DNA of 64,000 nt from CAZFIM01 sp964519615. Its GTDB lineage: Bacteria > Chloroflexota > Dehalococcoidia > GIF9 > UBA5629. The position numbers and the translations under genes are program-made. The stretch covers positions 1 through 64,000 of the forward strand of contig CAZFIM010000002.1 in assembly GCA_964519615.1 (NCBI GenBank). The letters are read 5' to 3'. Every line of letters starts with the position of its first letter. The stretch's first letter is position 1. Shown one piece after another: positions 26,381 through 34,527 of the stretch. The notes beneath the pieces are model-generated. The model saw only the letters and a program-made list of their open reading frames with translations. It did no database searches and was not told the DNA's origin.

Positions 26381-27187
26381 ATGGCCATGACATTTATCGA
26401 GAAGCTGTCCGCAGCGACAGTGAAAAACAAAAGCCTGCTCTGCGTGGGGCTGGACCCGGACCCCGCGCGCATGCCCGTAAAGAGCATTCTCGATTTCAAC
26501 CGGGCGATTATCGATGCTACAGCGGACCTGGTCTGCGCCTATAAGCCGAACTTTGCCTTCTATGAGGCTTCAGGCATCGCGGGCATGGAACAGCTCAAAC
26601 AGACTATCGAGTATATCCCCTATGATATCCCCGTGATCGGCGATGCCAAACGCGGCGATATCGGCAGCACGGCGCAGGCATATGCCCGTGCGCTTTTTGC
26701 AGCTTTCGGCCTGGATGCCGCCACCGTGAACCCGTACCTGGGCTTCGATTCTATTGAGCCGTTTTTAGCCCACAAGGATAAGGGAATCTTCATCCTGTGC
26801 CGCACGTCCAATAAAGGGGCCGTAGACTTTCAGAACATTCTCTCGGCAGAAGGAGAGCCGCTCTACCGCGCTGTAGCCCGCAAGACGCTGGAATGGAATA
26901 AGCAGGGGAATATCGGGCTTGTTGTGGGCGCCACTTATCCCGACGAGCTGAAGGAGATACGCGGCCTCTGTCCGGAAATGCCGCTGCTGATACCGGGCAT
27001 AGGTACGCAGGGTGGAGACCTGAAGCTGGCTGTGTGCAACGGGGTCGATTCGGAGGGCAGGAACGCCTTATTCAACGTCTCCAGACAGGTGCTCTACGCT
27101 TCTTCCGGCCCCGATTTTGCCCGGGCTGCCCGCCTCAGCGCACAGGAAATACGGGACCGGATACAGGACTATTTGGAGCAGGCATAG
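26381..27187 (+). CDS. pyrF: Orotidine-5'-phosphate decarboxylase
   Basis: A 268-residue enzyme of the last step of UMP synthesis (OMP to UMP plus CO2). The catalytic segment DAKRGDIGSTAQAYA is intact, and the length and the opening CVGLDPDPARMP fit the longer type-2 PyrF group. PGIGTQGGD near the C-terminus is the phosphate-binding loop. Two ATGs lie at the start (26381 and 26387); the first is used because the -10 box is close and no ribosome site helps to choose. DUF951 and dinB follow on the same strand. Confidence 0.94.
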   Translation: MAMTFIEKLSAATVKNKSLLCVGLDPDPARMPVKSILDFNRAIIDATADLVCAYKPNFAFYEASGIAGMEQLKQTIEYIPYDIPVIGDAKRGDIGSTAQAYARALFAAFGLDAATVNPYLGFDSIEPFLAHKDKGIFILCRTSNKGAVDFQNILSAEGEPLYRAVARKTLEWNKQGNIGLVVGATYPDELKEIRGLCPEMPLLIPGIGTQGGDLKLAVCNGVDSEGRNALFNVSRQVLYASSGPDFARAARLSAQEIRDRIQDYLEQA

Positions 27188-27206
27188 CGAATGCCCGGGA
27201 GGGGAG

Positions 27207-27401
27207 ATGACGATAGAACCGGGCGATACCGTATACCTCAAGAAAAAACACCCCTGCGGCGGCAGCCGCTGGGAGGTGATAGCGGTCGGGGCCGATATCA
27301 GGTTGAAATGCTGCACCTGCGCCCGCGTTATTCTCTTACCCCACTCCGAATTTGAGCGTAAGATCAAGACGGCAGGCTCCGGCGGCATGCCCCCGCGCTA
27401 G
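27207..27401 (+). CDS. DUF951 family small protein
   Basis: A 64-residue protein starting at the ATG preceded by GGGAGGGGAG, 19 bases after pyrF. The sequence TIEPGDTVYLKKKHPCGG, with two later cysteines (CCTC), is typical of DUF951, a small beta-barrel-like family in Firmicutes and related bacteria thought to bind nucleic acid. The cysteines could bind zinc. Function unproven. A longer in-frame extension overlapping pyrF is rejected. Confidence 0.8.
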   Translation: MTIEPGDTVYLKKKHPCGGSRWEVIAVGADIRLKCCTCARVILLPHSEFERKIKTAGSGGMPPR

Positions 27402-27508
27402 AATGGTCTATGAACACAGCATGCAGGATGAATATCCGGGGAAGGCAGCGTTATGCCGTTGCCTTGCCCTTCCGCTTCCGTCTCAGCATGTAGCAGATGC
27501 GGTTTAAT

Positions 27509-28693
27509 ATGGGACGCATTATTATCCATGTGGACATTGATGCCTTCTTCGTATCGGTGGAGCAGGCGCTGGACCCTTCGCTTAAGGGTAAGCCGGTCAT
27601 CGTAGGCGGACAGCCGGATCGGCGCGGCGTGGTGGCCGCCGCCTCGTATGAGGCGCGCGCCTACGGTATACATTCGGCCATGCCGCTGGCGCAGGCATAC
27701 CACCTCTGTCCTCATGCCATTTTCCTGCACGGCAGCTTCTCCCGCTACAGAGAGGTATCGGGCCGGTTCATGGCCGTACTTGCCGATTTCACGCCGGACC
27801 TGGAGCCGGCCGGGCTGGATGAGGCTTACCTGGATATCACCGGCTGCGATATGTACGGTCCGTCGCGTACTCTCGCTGAAATCCTCAAAGAGCGCGTGAA
27901 GAAGGAGTGCCGGGTGGTAGCCTCGGTGGGCATCGCCTCATCCAAAATAGTGGCCAAGATAGCCTCCGATTATGGCAAGCCGGACGGGCTGGTGGAGGTA
28001 GCGGAGGGGAAGGAAAGGGAATTTCTGGCTCCGCTCGATATCGCCCGCATTCCCGGAGTGGGCAAACGCACGGAGCAGAAACTTCGCTCGATAGGGATAA
28101 CCACCATAGGCAAGCTTGCGGATATGCCGAAGGAGACGGCAAGGAACTACCTGGGCAAGTTCGGACTGATGCTGCGAGAGTACGCCTTCGGCATAGACAG
28201 CAGGCGCGTGGAGGCTCCGGGAGAGGCAAAGTCCATAAGCCGGGAGATGACCTTCTCGAACGATATCAAGGAAAGCACCCGCCTCAAGGCGGTGCTCAGC
28301 TACCTGTGCGAGCGCGTGGGCGCCGAACTGCGCAGACAGAACAAGCAGGGCGGTACCGTATCGTTGAAAATCAGGTTCGATGATTTCGAGACGCTCAACC
28401 GAAGCCGCAGCCCGGGACAATCGTTCAATACCGATAAGGTGATCTTCGATATTTCCTGGACGCTGCTTGAGCGCGTTCTCTCCGGGAACAACCGGCCGGT
28501 GAGGCTGCTGGGTGTGGAGGTGAGCAATCTGTCCCTCGAAGGGCGGCAGCTTACCTTTTTCGATGCGGATCTCGCGCAGCAGGAAAAGCTGGATAAAGCC
28601 ATCGACCGCATCAGGAAGAAGTACGGCTTCCGCTCCGTGCAGACGGGACGTACTCTGTATTCGGATGATATCTTCGAGAGGGGCGGCAGGTAG
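27509..28693 (+). CDS. dinB: DNA polymerase IV (Y family)
   Basis: A 394-residue translesion polymerase. The metal-binding aspartates are in HVDIDAFFVSVEQ and GLDEAYLDITG; the steric tyrosine is in the first motif's neighbourhood (YEARAYGIHSAMP). Helix-hairpin-helix IPGVGKRTEQKL follows at about residue 180, then the little-finger domain. The C-terminal RQLTFFD fits a sliding-clamp-binding motif. ATG 27509 is chosen over ATG 27497 because homology begins at GRIIIHVD; no ribosome site is visible for either. It ends about 190 bases before a stress sigma factor promoter. Confidence 0.94.
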   Translation: MGRIIIHVDIDAFFVSVEQALDPSLKGKPVIVGGQPDRRGVVAAASYEARAYGIHSAMPLAQAYHLCPHAIFLHGSFSRYREVSGRFMAVLADFTPDLEPAGLDEAYLDITGCDMYGPSRTLAEILKERVKKECRVVASVGIASSKIVAKIASDYGKPDGLVEVAEGKEREFLAPLDIARIPGVGKRTEQKLRSIGITTIGKLADMPKETARNYLGKFGLMLREYAFGIDSRRVEAPGEAKSISREMTFSNDIKESTRLKAVLSYLCERVGAELRRQNKQGGTVSLKIRFDDFETLNRSRSPGQSFNTDKVIFDISWTLLERVLSGNNRPVRLLGVEVSNLSLEGRQLTFFDADLAQQEKLDKAIDRIRKKYGFRSVQTGRTLYSDDIFERGGR

Positions 28694-28885
28694 TGCCGGT
28701 ATCTGTGACATGGAGCTACCGGCACCGTACAATATTCAAGATCAAAGCCGCATGCACCCGCCGGCGTTGTATAACATCGTGACATTGATAGAGAATGCCG
28801 TGCCGCCTCCTGCTTGCGGCGGTGATGCCGTCCTTATTGCCGGCGCTAGGCGCTCGCTGCATATGATGCTCACAAGTTAAAATTC

Positions 28886-28916
28886 TGCAACTTTTTACGG
28901 GTTCTCACGTTATAAT
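28886..28916 (+). promoter_or_regulatory. Candidate autoregulated ECF promoter of the sigma-factor gene
   Basis: TGCAACTTTTT (28886-28896) followed 16 bases after TGCAAC by CGTTATAAT (28908-28916). An AAC-centred -35 and a CGT-type -10 are characteristic of ECF sigma factors, which commonly activate their own gene. A near copy lies at 29497. The GTG start codon is only seven bases past the TATAAT, so the transcript would be almost leaderless. Confidence 0.6.
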
Positions 28917-28923
28917 AAAAACA

Positions 28924-29496
28924 GTGTTGCCGGATGTGGAAAAAGAGGATTTACAGCTAGAAGAAGAACTTGTCAGAAAAGCCCAGCACAGCCGCCAGGC
29001 GTTTGGCGAGCTGTACCGGCGCTATTACGCCGGCATATTCGGCTACACCCTGAACAGGGTAGCCGATGTACAGCTTGCTCTGGATATAACGTCTGCGACA
29101 TTTTTTAAAGCGTTAAACAGGATTCAGCGCTTCCGCTGGCGCGATATTCCCTTCTCCGCGTGGCTTTACCGCATTGCCACCAACGAGATCAACGACTACT
29201 ACAGGAAGAAAAAACACCCCCTTATCTCACTGGAAAGCAATCCTCACTGCATGGAGATCGCCAACCCTTCCGATGAGATAACAGAAGCTGAAGAGGAGAT
29301 GTCCAGACGCGAGGAGTTTTTACGCCTTCACAAAACGCTGACCGGACTGCCGCTCAAATACCAGGAGGTTATTTCATTGCGCTTCTTTGAGAAAAAGAGC
29401 ATAAAAGACATCTCTCAGATACTGGGGAAGAAAGAGGGGACGGTGAAATCGCTGCTGCACCGGGGGCTGGAACAGCTCAGAGCGCACATGGAGTAA
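28924..29496 (+). CDS. ECF-type RNA polymerase sigma factor
   Basis: A 190-residue sigma-70 factor with only regions 2 and 4. Region 2 spans about residues 25-95 (AFGELYRRYYAGIFGYTLNRV, then SAWLYRIATNEINDYYRKKK) and region 4 about 130-188 (GLPLKYQEVISLRFFEKKS, then LGKKEGTVKSLLHRGLEQLR). It would direct transcription of an extracytoplasmic stress regulon. GTG start. The candidate anti-sigma gene follows at 29555 and an HtrA protease at 30387, matching the familiar sigma / anti-sigma / protease layout. Confidence 0.9.
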   Translation: MLPDVEKEDLQLEEELVRKAQHSRQAFGELYRRYYAGIFGYTLNRVADVQLALDITSATFFKALNRIQRFRWRDIPFSAWLYRIATNEINDYYRKKKHPLISLESNPHCMEIANPSDEITEAEEEMSRREEFLRLHKTLTGLPLKYQEVISLRFFEKKSIKDISQILGKKEGTVKSLLHRGLEQLRAHME

Positions 29497-29520
29497 TGCA
29501 ACTTTTTTAAAAATCAGCGT
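29497..29520 (+). promoter_or_regulatory. Second copy of the ECF-like promoter motif, before the candidate anti-sigma gene
   Basis: TGCAACTTTTTT (29497-29508) is followed 15 bases after TGCAAC by CGT at 29518. It repeats the box ahead of the sigma gene. It may give extra, sigma-dependent expression of the anti-sigma and HtrA genes. One base less spacing than the first copy. Confidence 0.45.
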
Positions 29521-29554
29521 TCTGTTATTACAGGCATAAAAAGAGGCATATATT

Positions 29555-30346
29555 GTGGACAAAGATGAACTGATTAATACACTGGAGAACCTGGACCTGC
29601 CTGATATTGTCATTTGCAGCCACCGGGAAAATCTCGGGAAAGCTTTACAGGATGCCGCCTATCCCGCTGATTTTGAAAAGGGACAGGCGCGGGTATCCGG
29701 CCTGTCTTTTCTTGACCGCCTGCGGTATCAACCGGCATGGAAGCTGGCGGCGGGCCTTGCAGTGTGCCTTGTGATAGCTGCTCTGGCGGTCTTTCTGCCG
29801 CTGGTGACGGCCCCCTCGCCTGACAGTCTGGCGGTGCAGATCGCCCGTAATGATCCGCAGATAGCACGAACCCTGCAGGGGGAAGGAAATATAGATGTGC
29901 TGCATTTGAAGATAGAGGGCAGAACGGCACAGGTGGTGTGTACCAGGGGCTGGGGAGATATTGTAGAGGCCAGCATCGACCTCGATGCCGGAAAAGTAGT
30001 GAGCGCCCGGCACCTTCAGGGGCTGTATCTGCCGGAGTTGACCGAGATGGCACGTGCACACGCGCTTGATATAGCGATGGATGATCCCAGGGTCAAACAA
30101 ATACTGGATAAAGGAGGCAGTGTGGGTAGAATATTTCCTTCTTTCTCAAGTTTATCGAGCGCCTCCATGGTGGGAAGCGACATGGTAAAGATTATTCCTG
30201 ATACCAACCTGGCCATTCTGCAGATTGAATCACAGGGAAAGAGCTGGATTATCCAGATAAACCTCGATGAAATGCAGGTGGAGAATATAATAGAACCTCA
30301 GCTCAAATTGCCGGGGAAGAACGGAATGAGCGATATCTGCTTTTGA
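29555..30346 (+). CDS. Single-pass membrane protein, candidate anti-sigma factor
   Basis: A 263-residue protein with one membrane segment at about residues 63-86 (KLAAGLAVCLVIAALAVFLP). The ~60-residue N-terminus would be cytoplasmic, where it could hold the sigma factor, and ~175 residues would lie outside the membrane. No zinc-binding HxxxCxxC motif of ZAS anti-sigma factors is visible, so the assignment rests on position between an ECF sigma gene and an htrA gene and on topology. The outer part contains beta-rich segments (VLHLKIEGRTAQVVC, VEASIDLDAGKVVSARHLQ) reminiscent of PepSY-like folds. GTG start at 29555. Confidence 0.62.
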   Translation: MDKDELINTLENLDLPDIVICSHRENLGKALQDAAYPADFEKGQARVSGLSFLDRLRYQPAWKLAAGLAVCLVIAALAVFLPLVTAPSPDSLAVQIARNDPQIARTLQGEGNIDVLHLKIEGRTAQVVCTRGWGDIVEASIDLDAGKVVSARHLQGLYLPELTEMARAHALDIAMDDPRVKQILDKGGSVGRIFPSFSSLSSASMVGSDMVKIIPDTNLAILQIESQGKSWIIQINLDEMQVENIIEPQLKLPGKNGMSDICF

Positions 30347-30386
30347 AAAGGAAGAGGGCCAATTGACAAGGGAAAGGTGACCGGAT

Positions 30387-31652
30387 ATGAAATCGATCGT
30401 AAAGCTGTCTAAAAGAATATATGCAGGCCGCAGGCTTCATGCTGTTTTGCTTGCCGCAGTTATGCTGGCAGCCGCAGCTTCGGCCGGGTGCGGCGGTGCG
30501 GACCTGAATGCATCGACCGGTTCAGGCCAATTTTCTTTGCTGTCACCGGCGCCCGCCGAAGCTGCGGCAATTTCACTTTATGATGAGGACAGCGTCGTTG
30601 CTCTCTATGAGCGGTCTATCCCCGCTGTAGTGCAGATAGATATGGCAGGCAGTATTAAGCTTGATGCTCTTGAACGCTTAGACCTTCCCGTCCCGCAGCT
30701 ACGGGGACAGGGTTCCGGCTTCATTATCGATGACGAAGGGCATATCCTGACCAATTATCATGTTGTGGACAATGCCGGCAAAGTGAAGTTCACGCTGCAT
30801 GACGGGACCGAGTTGACCGCAAAGGTAGGGGGCACAGACCCCAATAACGACCTCGCTCTTATTTCGGTGGACCCGGAAAAACTCGGAGATATCCTGCCTT
30901 TGCCACTGGGTGACTCGGATGCAATAAAGCCGGGACAAATGGCCATTGCACTGGGCTCTCCCTACGGGCTAGAGGGCTCCATAACGGTAGGCGTGATAAG
31001 CGGGTTGAAGCGTTCCATTACGGGTAAAACACAGCGGCCTATAGCGGATATGATTCAGACGGACGCGGCCATCAATCCCGGCAATTCAGGAGGACCTCTG
31101 CTGAACTCCTGCGGAGAGGTTATTGGCATCAATACCGCTATCGAGGCTTTTGCCAACGGGATCGGCTACGCTGTACCGATAAATACCGCAAGGTCGGTGC
31201 TGCCTGCTCTGCTCGATGGTGAGAAGGTGAGGAGCGCCTGGCTGGGCGTGAGCGGCACGGCGGTGACAGATGAGCTTAAAGAAAAGCTGGGCCTGACGGT
31301 AGATGAAGGCGTATACGTTATAGGAGTGATACCCGACAGCCCCGCTCAGGAAGCGGGCATAAGGGAGGGAGGCAGAAACCAGCAGGGAGAGCCCACCTCG
31401 GGCGGCGACGTTATCATTGAGGTAGACGGTGTTGCGGTGAGCGAAGTGGAAGACCTGATACGCTATTTCAACAGTAAAAGGCCGGGGGATGAAGTAAGCC
31501 TCCTCATAGTCAGAGATGGCCGGGAGATGACGGTGGGGGTGCAACTGGATGAATGGCCTGAGGATATTGCCGTTTCAGGGGATCGTATTCAACCGAAAGA
31601 GTTCGACTTTGGACCTTTTCACTGGTTCTGGGACTGGGACAGCCGCCAGTAG
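30387..31652 (+). CDS. htrA: HtrA/DegP-type serine protease of the stress operon
   Basis: A 421-residue lipoprotein protease. The signal peptide ends in SAGC (about residue 35). The catalytic triad is His in TNYHVVDN, Asp in NNDLALIS and Ser in NPGNSGGPL. A single PDZ domain spans about residues 290-395 (SPAQEAGIREGG, GGDVIIEVDG) with an inserted Gly/Gln-rich loop. The C-terminus ends with the aromatic FGPFHWFWDWD. It follows the candidate anti-sigma gene by 40 bases and is followed by a strong hairpin, so it is the last gene of the operon. Compare the envelope-stress logic of RpoE/DegP. Confidence 0.92.
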   Translation: MKSIVKLSKRIYAGRRLHAVLLAAVMLAAAASAGCGGADLNASTGSGQFSLLSPAPAEAAAISLYDEDSVVALYERSIPAVVQIDMAGSIKLDALERLDLPVPQLRGQGSGFIIDDEGHILTNYHVVDNAGKVKFTLHDGTELTAKVGGTDPNNDLALISVDPEKLGDILPLPLGDSDAIKPGQMAIALGSPYGLEGSITVGVISGLKRSITGKTQRPIADMIQTDAAINPGNSGGPLLNSCGEVIGINTAIEAFANGIGYAVPINTARSVLPALLDGEKVRSAWLGVSGTAVTDELKEKLGLTVDEGVYVIGVIPDSPAQEAGIREGGRNQQGEPTSGGDVIIEVDGVAVSEVEDLIRYFNSKRPGDEVSLLIVRDGREMTVGVQLDEWPEDIAVSGDRIQPKEFDFGPFHWFWDWDSRQ

Positions 31653-31673
31653 CGATCATCTGAATACAGGATG

Positions 31674-31719
31674 ACATAAACATAGGAGGGGGCGTTCCGG
31701 CCCCCTCCTATGTTTATGT
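31674..31719 (+). terminator. 20-bp perfect hairpin after the stress operon
   Basis: A perfect 20-base-pair stem (31674-31693 with 31700-31719) around the loop GTTCCG, including GGAGGGGGC paired with GCCCCCTCC. It lies 21 bases after htrA. No U-tract follows, so it may terminate by structure alone or protect the 3' end. Confidence 0.72.
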
Positions 31720-31809
31720 ATATCACCCGACCCCGCCCCGAGAGGAGCGTTTTTAGATGCGCGATACTTAGTGCGATTCCGGCATATCTACGCATTGAAA
31801 ATTGGGGAT

Positions 31810-31838
31810 TTGACAAATATAACTTTACTTAGTAAAAT
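31810..31838 (+). promoter_or_regulatory. Consensus sigma-70 promoter of the MarR gene
   Basis: TTGACA (31810-31815), 17-base spacer, TAAAAT (31833-31838). The ATG at 31857 is 18 bases past the -10 box. No ribosome site lies between, because operators fill that space. Confidence 0.85.
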
Positions 31839-31852
31839 ATTTATTTAGTAAA
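31824..31852. promoter_or_regulatory. Tandem operator repeats overlapping the MarR promoter
   Basis: Two copies of TTTAYTTAGTAAA, at 31824-31836 (TTTACTTAGTAAA) and 31840-31852 (TTTATTTAGTAAA), 16 bases apart. Each has near-dyad symmetry (TTTAC/GTAAA in the first). The first covers the -10 box and the second the start region, the right place for autorepression by the MarR protein. Confidence 0.7.
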
Positions 31853-31856
31853 TAAT

Positions 31857-32336
31857 ATGTCTCCGGAGCGCCTCATGTCAAGCGGTCAATTTGATGAAAT
31901 TTTCGAACTTCTTGTTCGCGTACTTCCCGTTGTACACAAGAAGATACACAGGGATATTTTCAAGGTCACAATCGAACAGGCCGGTGGGGACATGTCGCCG
32001 CATCATCTGATGATACTTAAGATGCTCAGGGACGGTGGACTTTTCACCATGAGCGAGATCGGTGAGGAAATTGCCGTCTCCCAATCACAGATGACCCATT
32101 CAACGGATAAGTTGATAAAACTGGGTTTGATTACAAGAAAGGCAGGTACCGCCGATAGGAGAAAAATAAATATCAGGCTAACTGCGAGGGGAAGGGAATA
32201 TCTGGAAAAGCTGGAGCCGGCAATGAAAAGAAGGGTAGAATCAAAGTTGTCCCTGTTATCTGATAATGATATGGTAAAGCTGGCAGTTTCGCTGAGGGAT
32301 CTGGCCGGGATATTCAGAAAATTGCACTGGGAGTAA
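31857..32336 (+). CDS. MarR-family transcriptional regulator
   Basis: A 159-residue winged-helix regulator. The DNA-binding part spans about residues 48-110 (MSPHHLMILKMLRDGG, MSEIGEEIAVSQSQMTHSTDKL, GLITRKAGTADRRKINIRLT), with the DxR wing motif as DRRK. Flanking helices at both ends form the dimer interface. It probably binds the two repeats overlapping its own promoter, and may also control the FmdE/TrmO/methyltransferase genes starting 101 bases downstream. The effector is unknown. A second in-frame ATG at 31875 could also be used. Confidence 0.9.
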   Translation: MSPERLMSSGQFDEIFELLVRVLPVVHKKIHRDIFKVTIEQAGGDMSPHHLMILKMLRDGGLFTMSEIGEEIAVSQSQMTHSTDKLIKLGLITRKAGTADRRKINIRLTARGREYLEKLEPAMKRRVESKLSLLSDNDMVKLAVSLRDLAGIFRKLHWE

Positions 32337-32381
32337 TAAATAAACTGGCCCCCCATTGTTTAATAGGAATTTTTTTAAACT

Positions 32382-32421
32382 ATTATTGCAACTTATTGCA
32401 ATAACAATAGGCTGCAATAAT
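32382..32421. promoter_or_regulatory. Nested TTGCAAT palindromes before the FmdE gene
   Basis: A perfect 12-base palindrome TTATTGCAATAA (32393-32404) is flanked by a 9-base inverted repeat, ATTATTGCA (32382-32390) and TGCAATAAT (32413-32421). All half-sites share TTGCA/TGCAA. This looks like a multi-site operator, 17-56 bases before the start codon. The sequence differs from the MarR repeats at 31824, so another regulator may act here. Confidence 0.6.
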
Positions 32422-32437
32422 TATAAAGGAAGGATTA

Positions 32438-33154
32438 ATGAGCACTGGTTATATTGCCAATCCGCGGCAGGAAATAACAGAGGCTGTAGACGCAGGAGAT
32501 ATATTGAAGCTGCTTAAGATAACAGGGACTTTACACGGCCATTTTTGCCCTGGAAGCGCGCTTGGTATCATGGCTACTATGTACGGGCTGCGTAAACTCA
32601 GAAGAGGGAGTATGGCATCGGATGGTATGGAAGAGCTGATGGCTATAGTGGAAACGAATGCGTGTTTCACCGATGGTGTACAAATGGTATCCGGGTGTAC
32701 TATCGGCAACAACGGGCTGATATATCGTGATCTGGGCAAACACGCCGTGACTTTCATTATACGCGGGAAAGAAACTGGCGTACGTGTTCATGCACTGCCG
32801 TCTTTTCGTTCTTGTATAGAAAGGGAGGTTCCGGAATTCTTCTCCTTGGTATCCGAAGTCATTAAAAATAAGGACTGGAGCATAGCGGGGAAAAAGACCT
32901 ATCGTGAAAAGGGATGGGAAGCGGCATGTGCTCTGATAAGACACCCATTTGAGGAAATTCTGGCGGCAGAAACCTTCTTTCTTGCGCTGCCGGAATATGC
33001 ACCGATTGTAAAAAGCGCCGTCTGCGCCGCCTGCGGTGAAGAGATTATGGTTACTAAAACCGTTGCTGAAAGTGAAAACCGCAGTCTCTGCTTCATGTGC
33101 AGCGGACATCGATACTTTCAGGTAGAGGGACAGGGAATAGTGTCCAAAGGCTGA
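32438..33154 (+). CDS. FmdE-domain protein with C-terminal zinc ribbon
   Basis: A 238-residue protein. Residues about 25-165 are an FmdE domain, recognisable from LHGHFCPGSALGIMA and TNACFTDGVQMVSGCTIGN; the family is named for a subunit associated with formylmethanofuran dehydrogenase but is widespread in bacteria lacking that enzyme. Residues about 190-225 form a ribbon with CAACGE and CFMC cysteine pairs. The two domains together suggest metal or pterin-related binding. It begins a likely three-gene operon with TrmO-like and methyltransferase genes. AAGGAAGGA ribosome site. Function not established. Confidence 0.82.
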   Translation: MSTGYIANPRQEITEAVDAGDILKLLKITGTLHGHFCPGSALGIMATMYGLRKLRRGSMASDGMEELMAIVETNACFTDGVQMVSGCTIGNNGLIYRDLGKHAVTFIIRGKETGVRVHALPSFRSCIEREVPEFFSLVSEVIKNKDWSIAGKKTYREKGWEAACALIRHPFEEILAAETFFLALPEYAPIVKSAVCAACGEEIMVTKTVAESENRSLCFMCSGHRYFQVEGQGIVSKG

Positions 33155-33208
33155 TATTGGATGCCGTTTCAGGGCGGTTCAGAATTCATTTGAGAACGGA
33201 GAAATATT

Positions 33209-33739
33209 ATGGACACAGAGGGAAAATCAATTAGTCTGCGAACTGTGGGCATTGTAAGAAACGTATTAAAAGAGCCTTTTCTTAAGGCAGGAGACAGCGA
33301 TATTGAAATGCACGGCGAAATAGACGCTGTCAGGGAAGAAGTCCGCCAATCGTACCAGATGATTTCAGAAATTATTATTGACAAGGACATAATGAATATC
33401 CTCGCCGGAATAGAAGAGTATTCTCATCTTGTAGTGCTTTACTGGGCGCATCAAGTACCGGAAAAGAGCCGTCTATTAACGCAGGTACATCCAATGGGTA
33501 GAAAGGAGACTCCTATCTCCGGGATATTTTGCACGTGCAGTCCCGCTCGCCCCAATCCGGTGCTTATGTCCGTGGTCAGCCTGTACAAAAGGAAAGAAAA
33601 CGTATTGCAGGTTCGCGGCTTGGATGCGGTTGACGGGAGCCCTGTTATAGATATCAAGCCATATGTCAAAGAGTTTTATCCCAAAGGCAAAGTTACAGTT
33701 CCTGAATGGATGAAACAGCTTTGCCTGGAGATGAGTTAA
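33209..33739 (+). CDS. trmO: TrmO/TsaA-family tRNA methyltransferase-like protein
   Basis: A 176-residue member of the UPF0066/TrmO family, which methylates N6 of threonylcarbamoyladenosine at tRNA position 37 using SAM. Typical motifs are YSHLVVLYWAH, HPMGRKETPISGIFCTCSPARPNP (split here as the conserved Arg-Pro-Asn-Pro segment) and LDAVDGSPVIDIKPYV. In place of the common FATRSP the sequence reads FCTCSP, a small deviation near the active site. Standalone TrmO-like proteins beside FmdE genes may have roles other than tRNA modification. It overlaps the next gene by one base (TAATG). Confidence 0.82.
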   Translation: MDTEGKSISLRTVGIVRNVLKEPFLKAGDSDIEMHGEIDAVREEVRQSYQMISEIIIDKDIMNILAGIEEYSHLVVLYWAHQVPEKSRLLTQVHPMGRKETPISGIFCTCSPARPNPVLMSVVSLYKRKENVLQVRGLDAVDGSPVIDIKPYVKEFYPKGKVTVPEWMKQLCLEMS

Positions 33740-34350
33740 TGAGTACCTTAGATAATGCCGAAGGATCCGGACACGGATTCAGACATGGATGCGGTAGAGG
33801 TATGGGCCCGAGCAGCTTCTGGATGCATGACCCTGAGGTTCTTTTCAATGCCATTAGACTAAAAAGAGGGGATACCTTTCTGGATTTGGGCTGTGGTTCG
33901 GGTGACTATGCGGTTTATGCAGCTCAAATCGTCGGAGAAGATGGGGTGGTATATGCACTGGACAGATGGCAGGAAATGATCGGTGACTTGCTGGCAAAAA
34001 CGGATTCGCAGGGACTGGAGAATATAATCGGAGTGATTGCCGATATTACCGCGCCGCTGCCGCTGCAAGAACACTGCATTGATGTGTGCATGATAGCTAC
34101 AGTGCTTCATACACTGGATACTGGTAGAGCGGTAAGGACGCTATTTACTGAAATCCGGCGCGTTCTAAAGCCGGACGGATATCTTGCCGTCATCGAGTGT
34201 AAAAAGGAAGAGATGTCTTTTGGCCCGCCGATGCACATACGTTTATCGCCGGAGGAAATAGAGGAACTGGCAGTACCGTGCGGCTTTAAGAGGGCTGCTT
34301 TTACCGATCTTGGATATAACTATCTGATTCAATATAGCGTCTTACGATAA
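33739..34350 (+). CDS. Class I SAM-dependent methyltransferase
   Basis: A 203-residue methyltransferase translationally coupled to the TrmO-like gene through TAATG. Motif I is FLDLGCGSGDYAVYAA (about residue 48), motif II an acidic residue in VYALDRW, and the post-I region ADITAPLP and VLKPDGYLAVIECK. The N-terminus has an odd Gly/His segment (GHGFRHGCGRGMGPS) that could bind a metal. The sequence is of the UbiE/Methyltransf_11 kind. Substrate unknown. Confidence 0.85.
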   Translation: MSTLDNAEGSGHGFRHGCGRGMGPSSFWMHDPEVLFNAIRLKRGDTFLDLGCGSGDYAVYAAQIVGEDGVVYALDRWQEMIGDLLAKTDSQGLENIIGVIADITAPLPLQEHCIDVCMIATVLHTLDTGRAVRTLFTEIRRVLKPDGYLAVIECKKEEMSFGPPMHIRLSPEEIEELAVPCGFKRAAFTDLGYNYLIQYSVLR

Positions 34351-34527
34351 TAAACGATTATTGCAGAAACCGTGGAGTAAACAGGTAGAGAGAGCATTTC
34401 TTAAAGAGTACAAAAGTGGTCCTTGCAGCAGGAGATCGGGATAATACCTGAAGAGCATTACTTGCACCACGCGGGATAAAAGCACTTTCAATATTATGAA
34501 GTATAAAAAGGATTATCGGTAGCGGAA

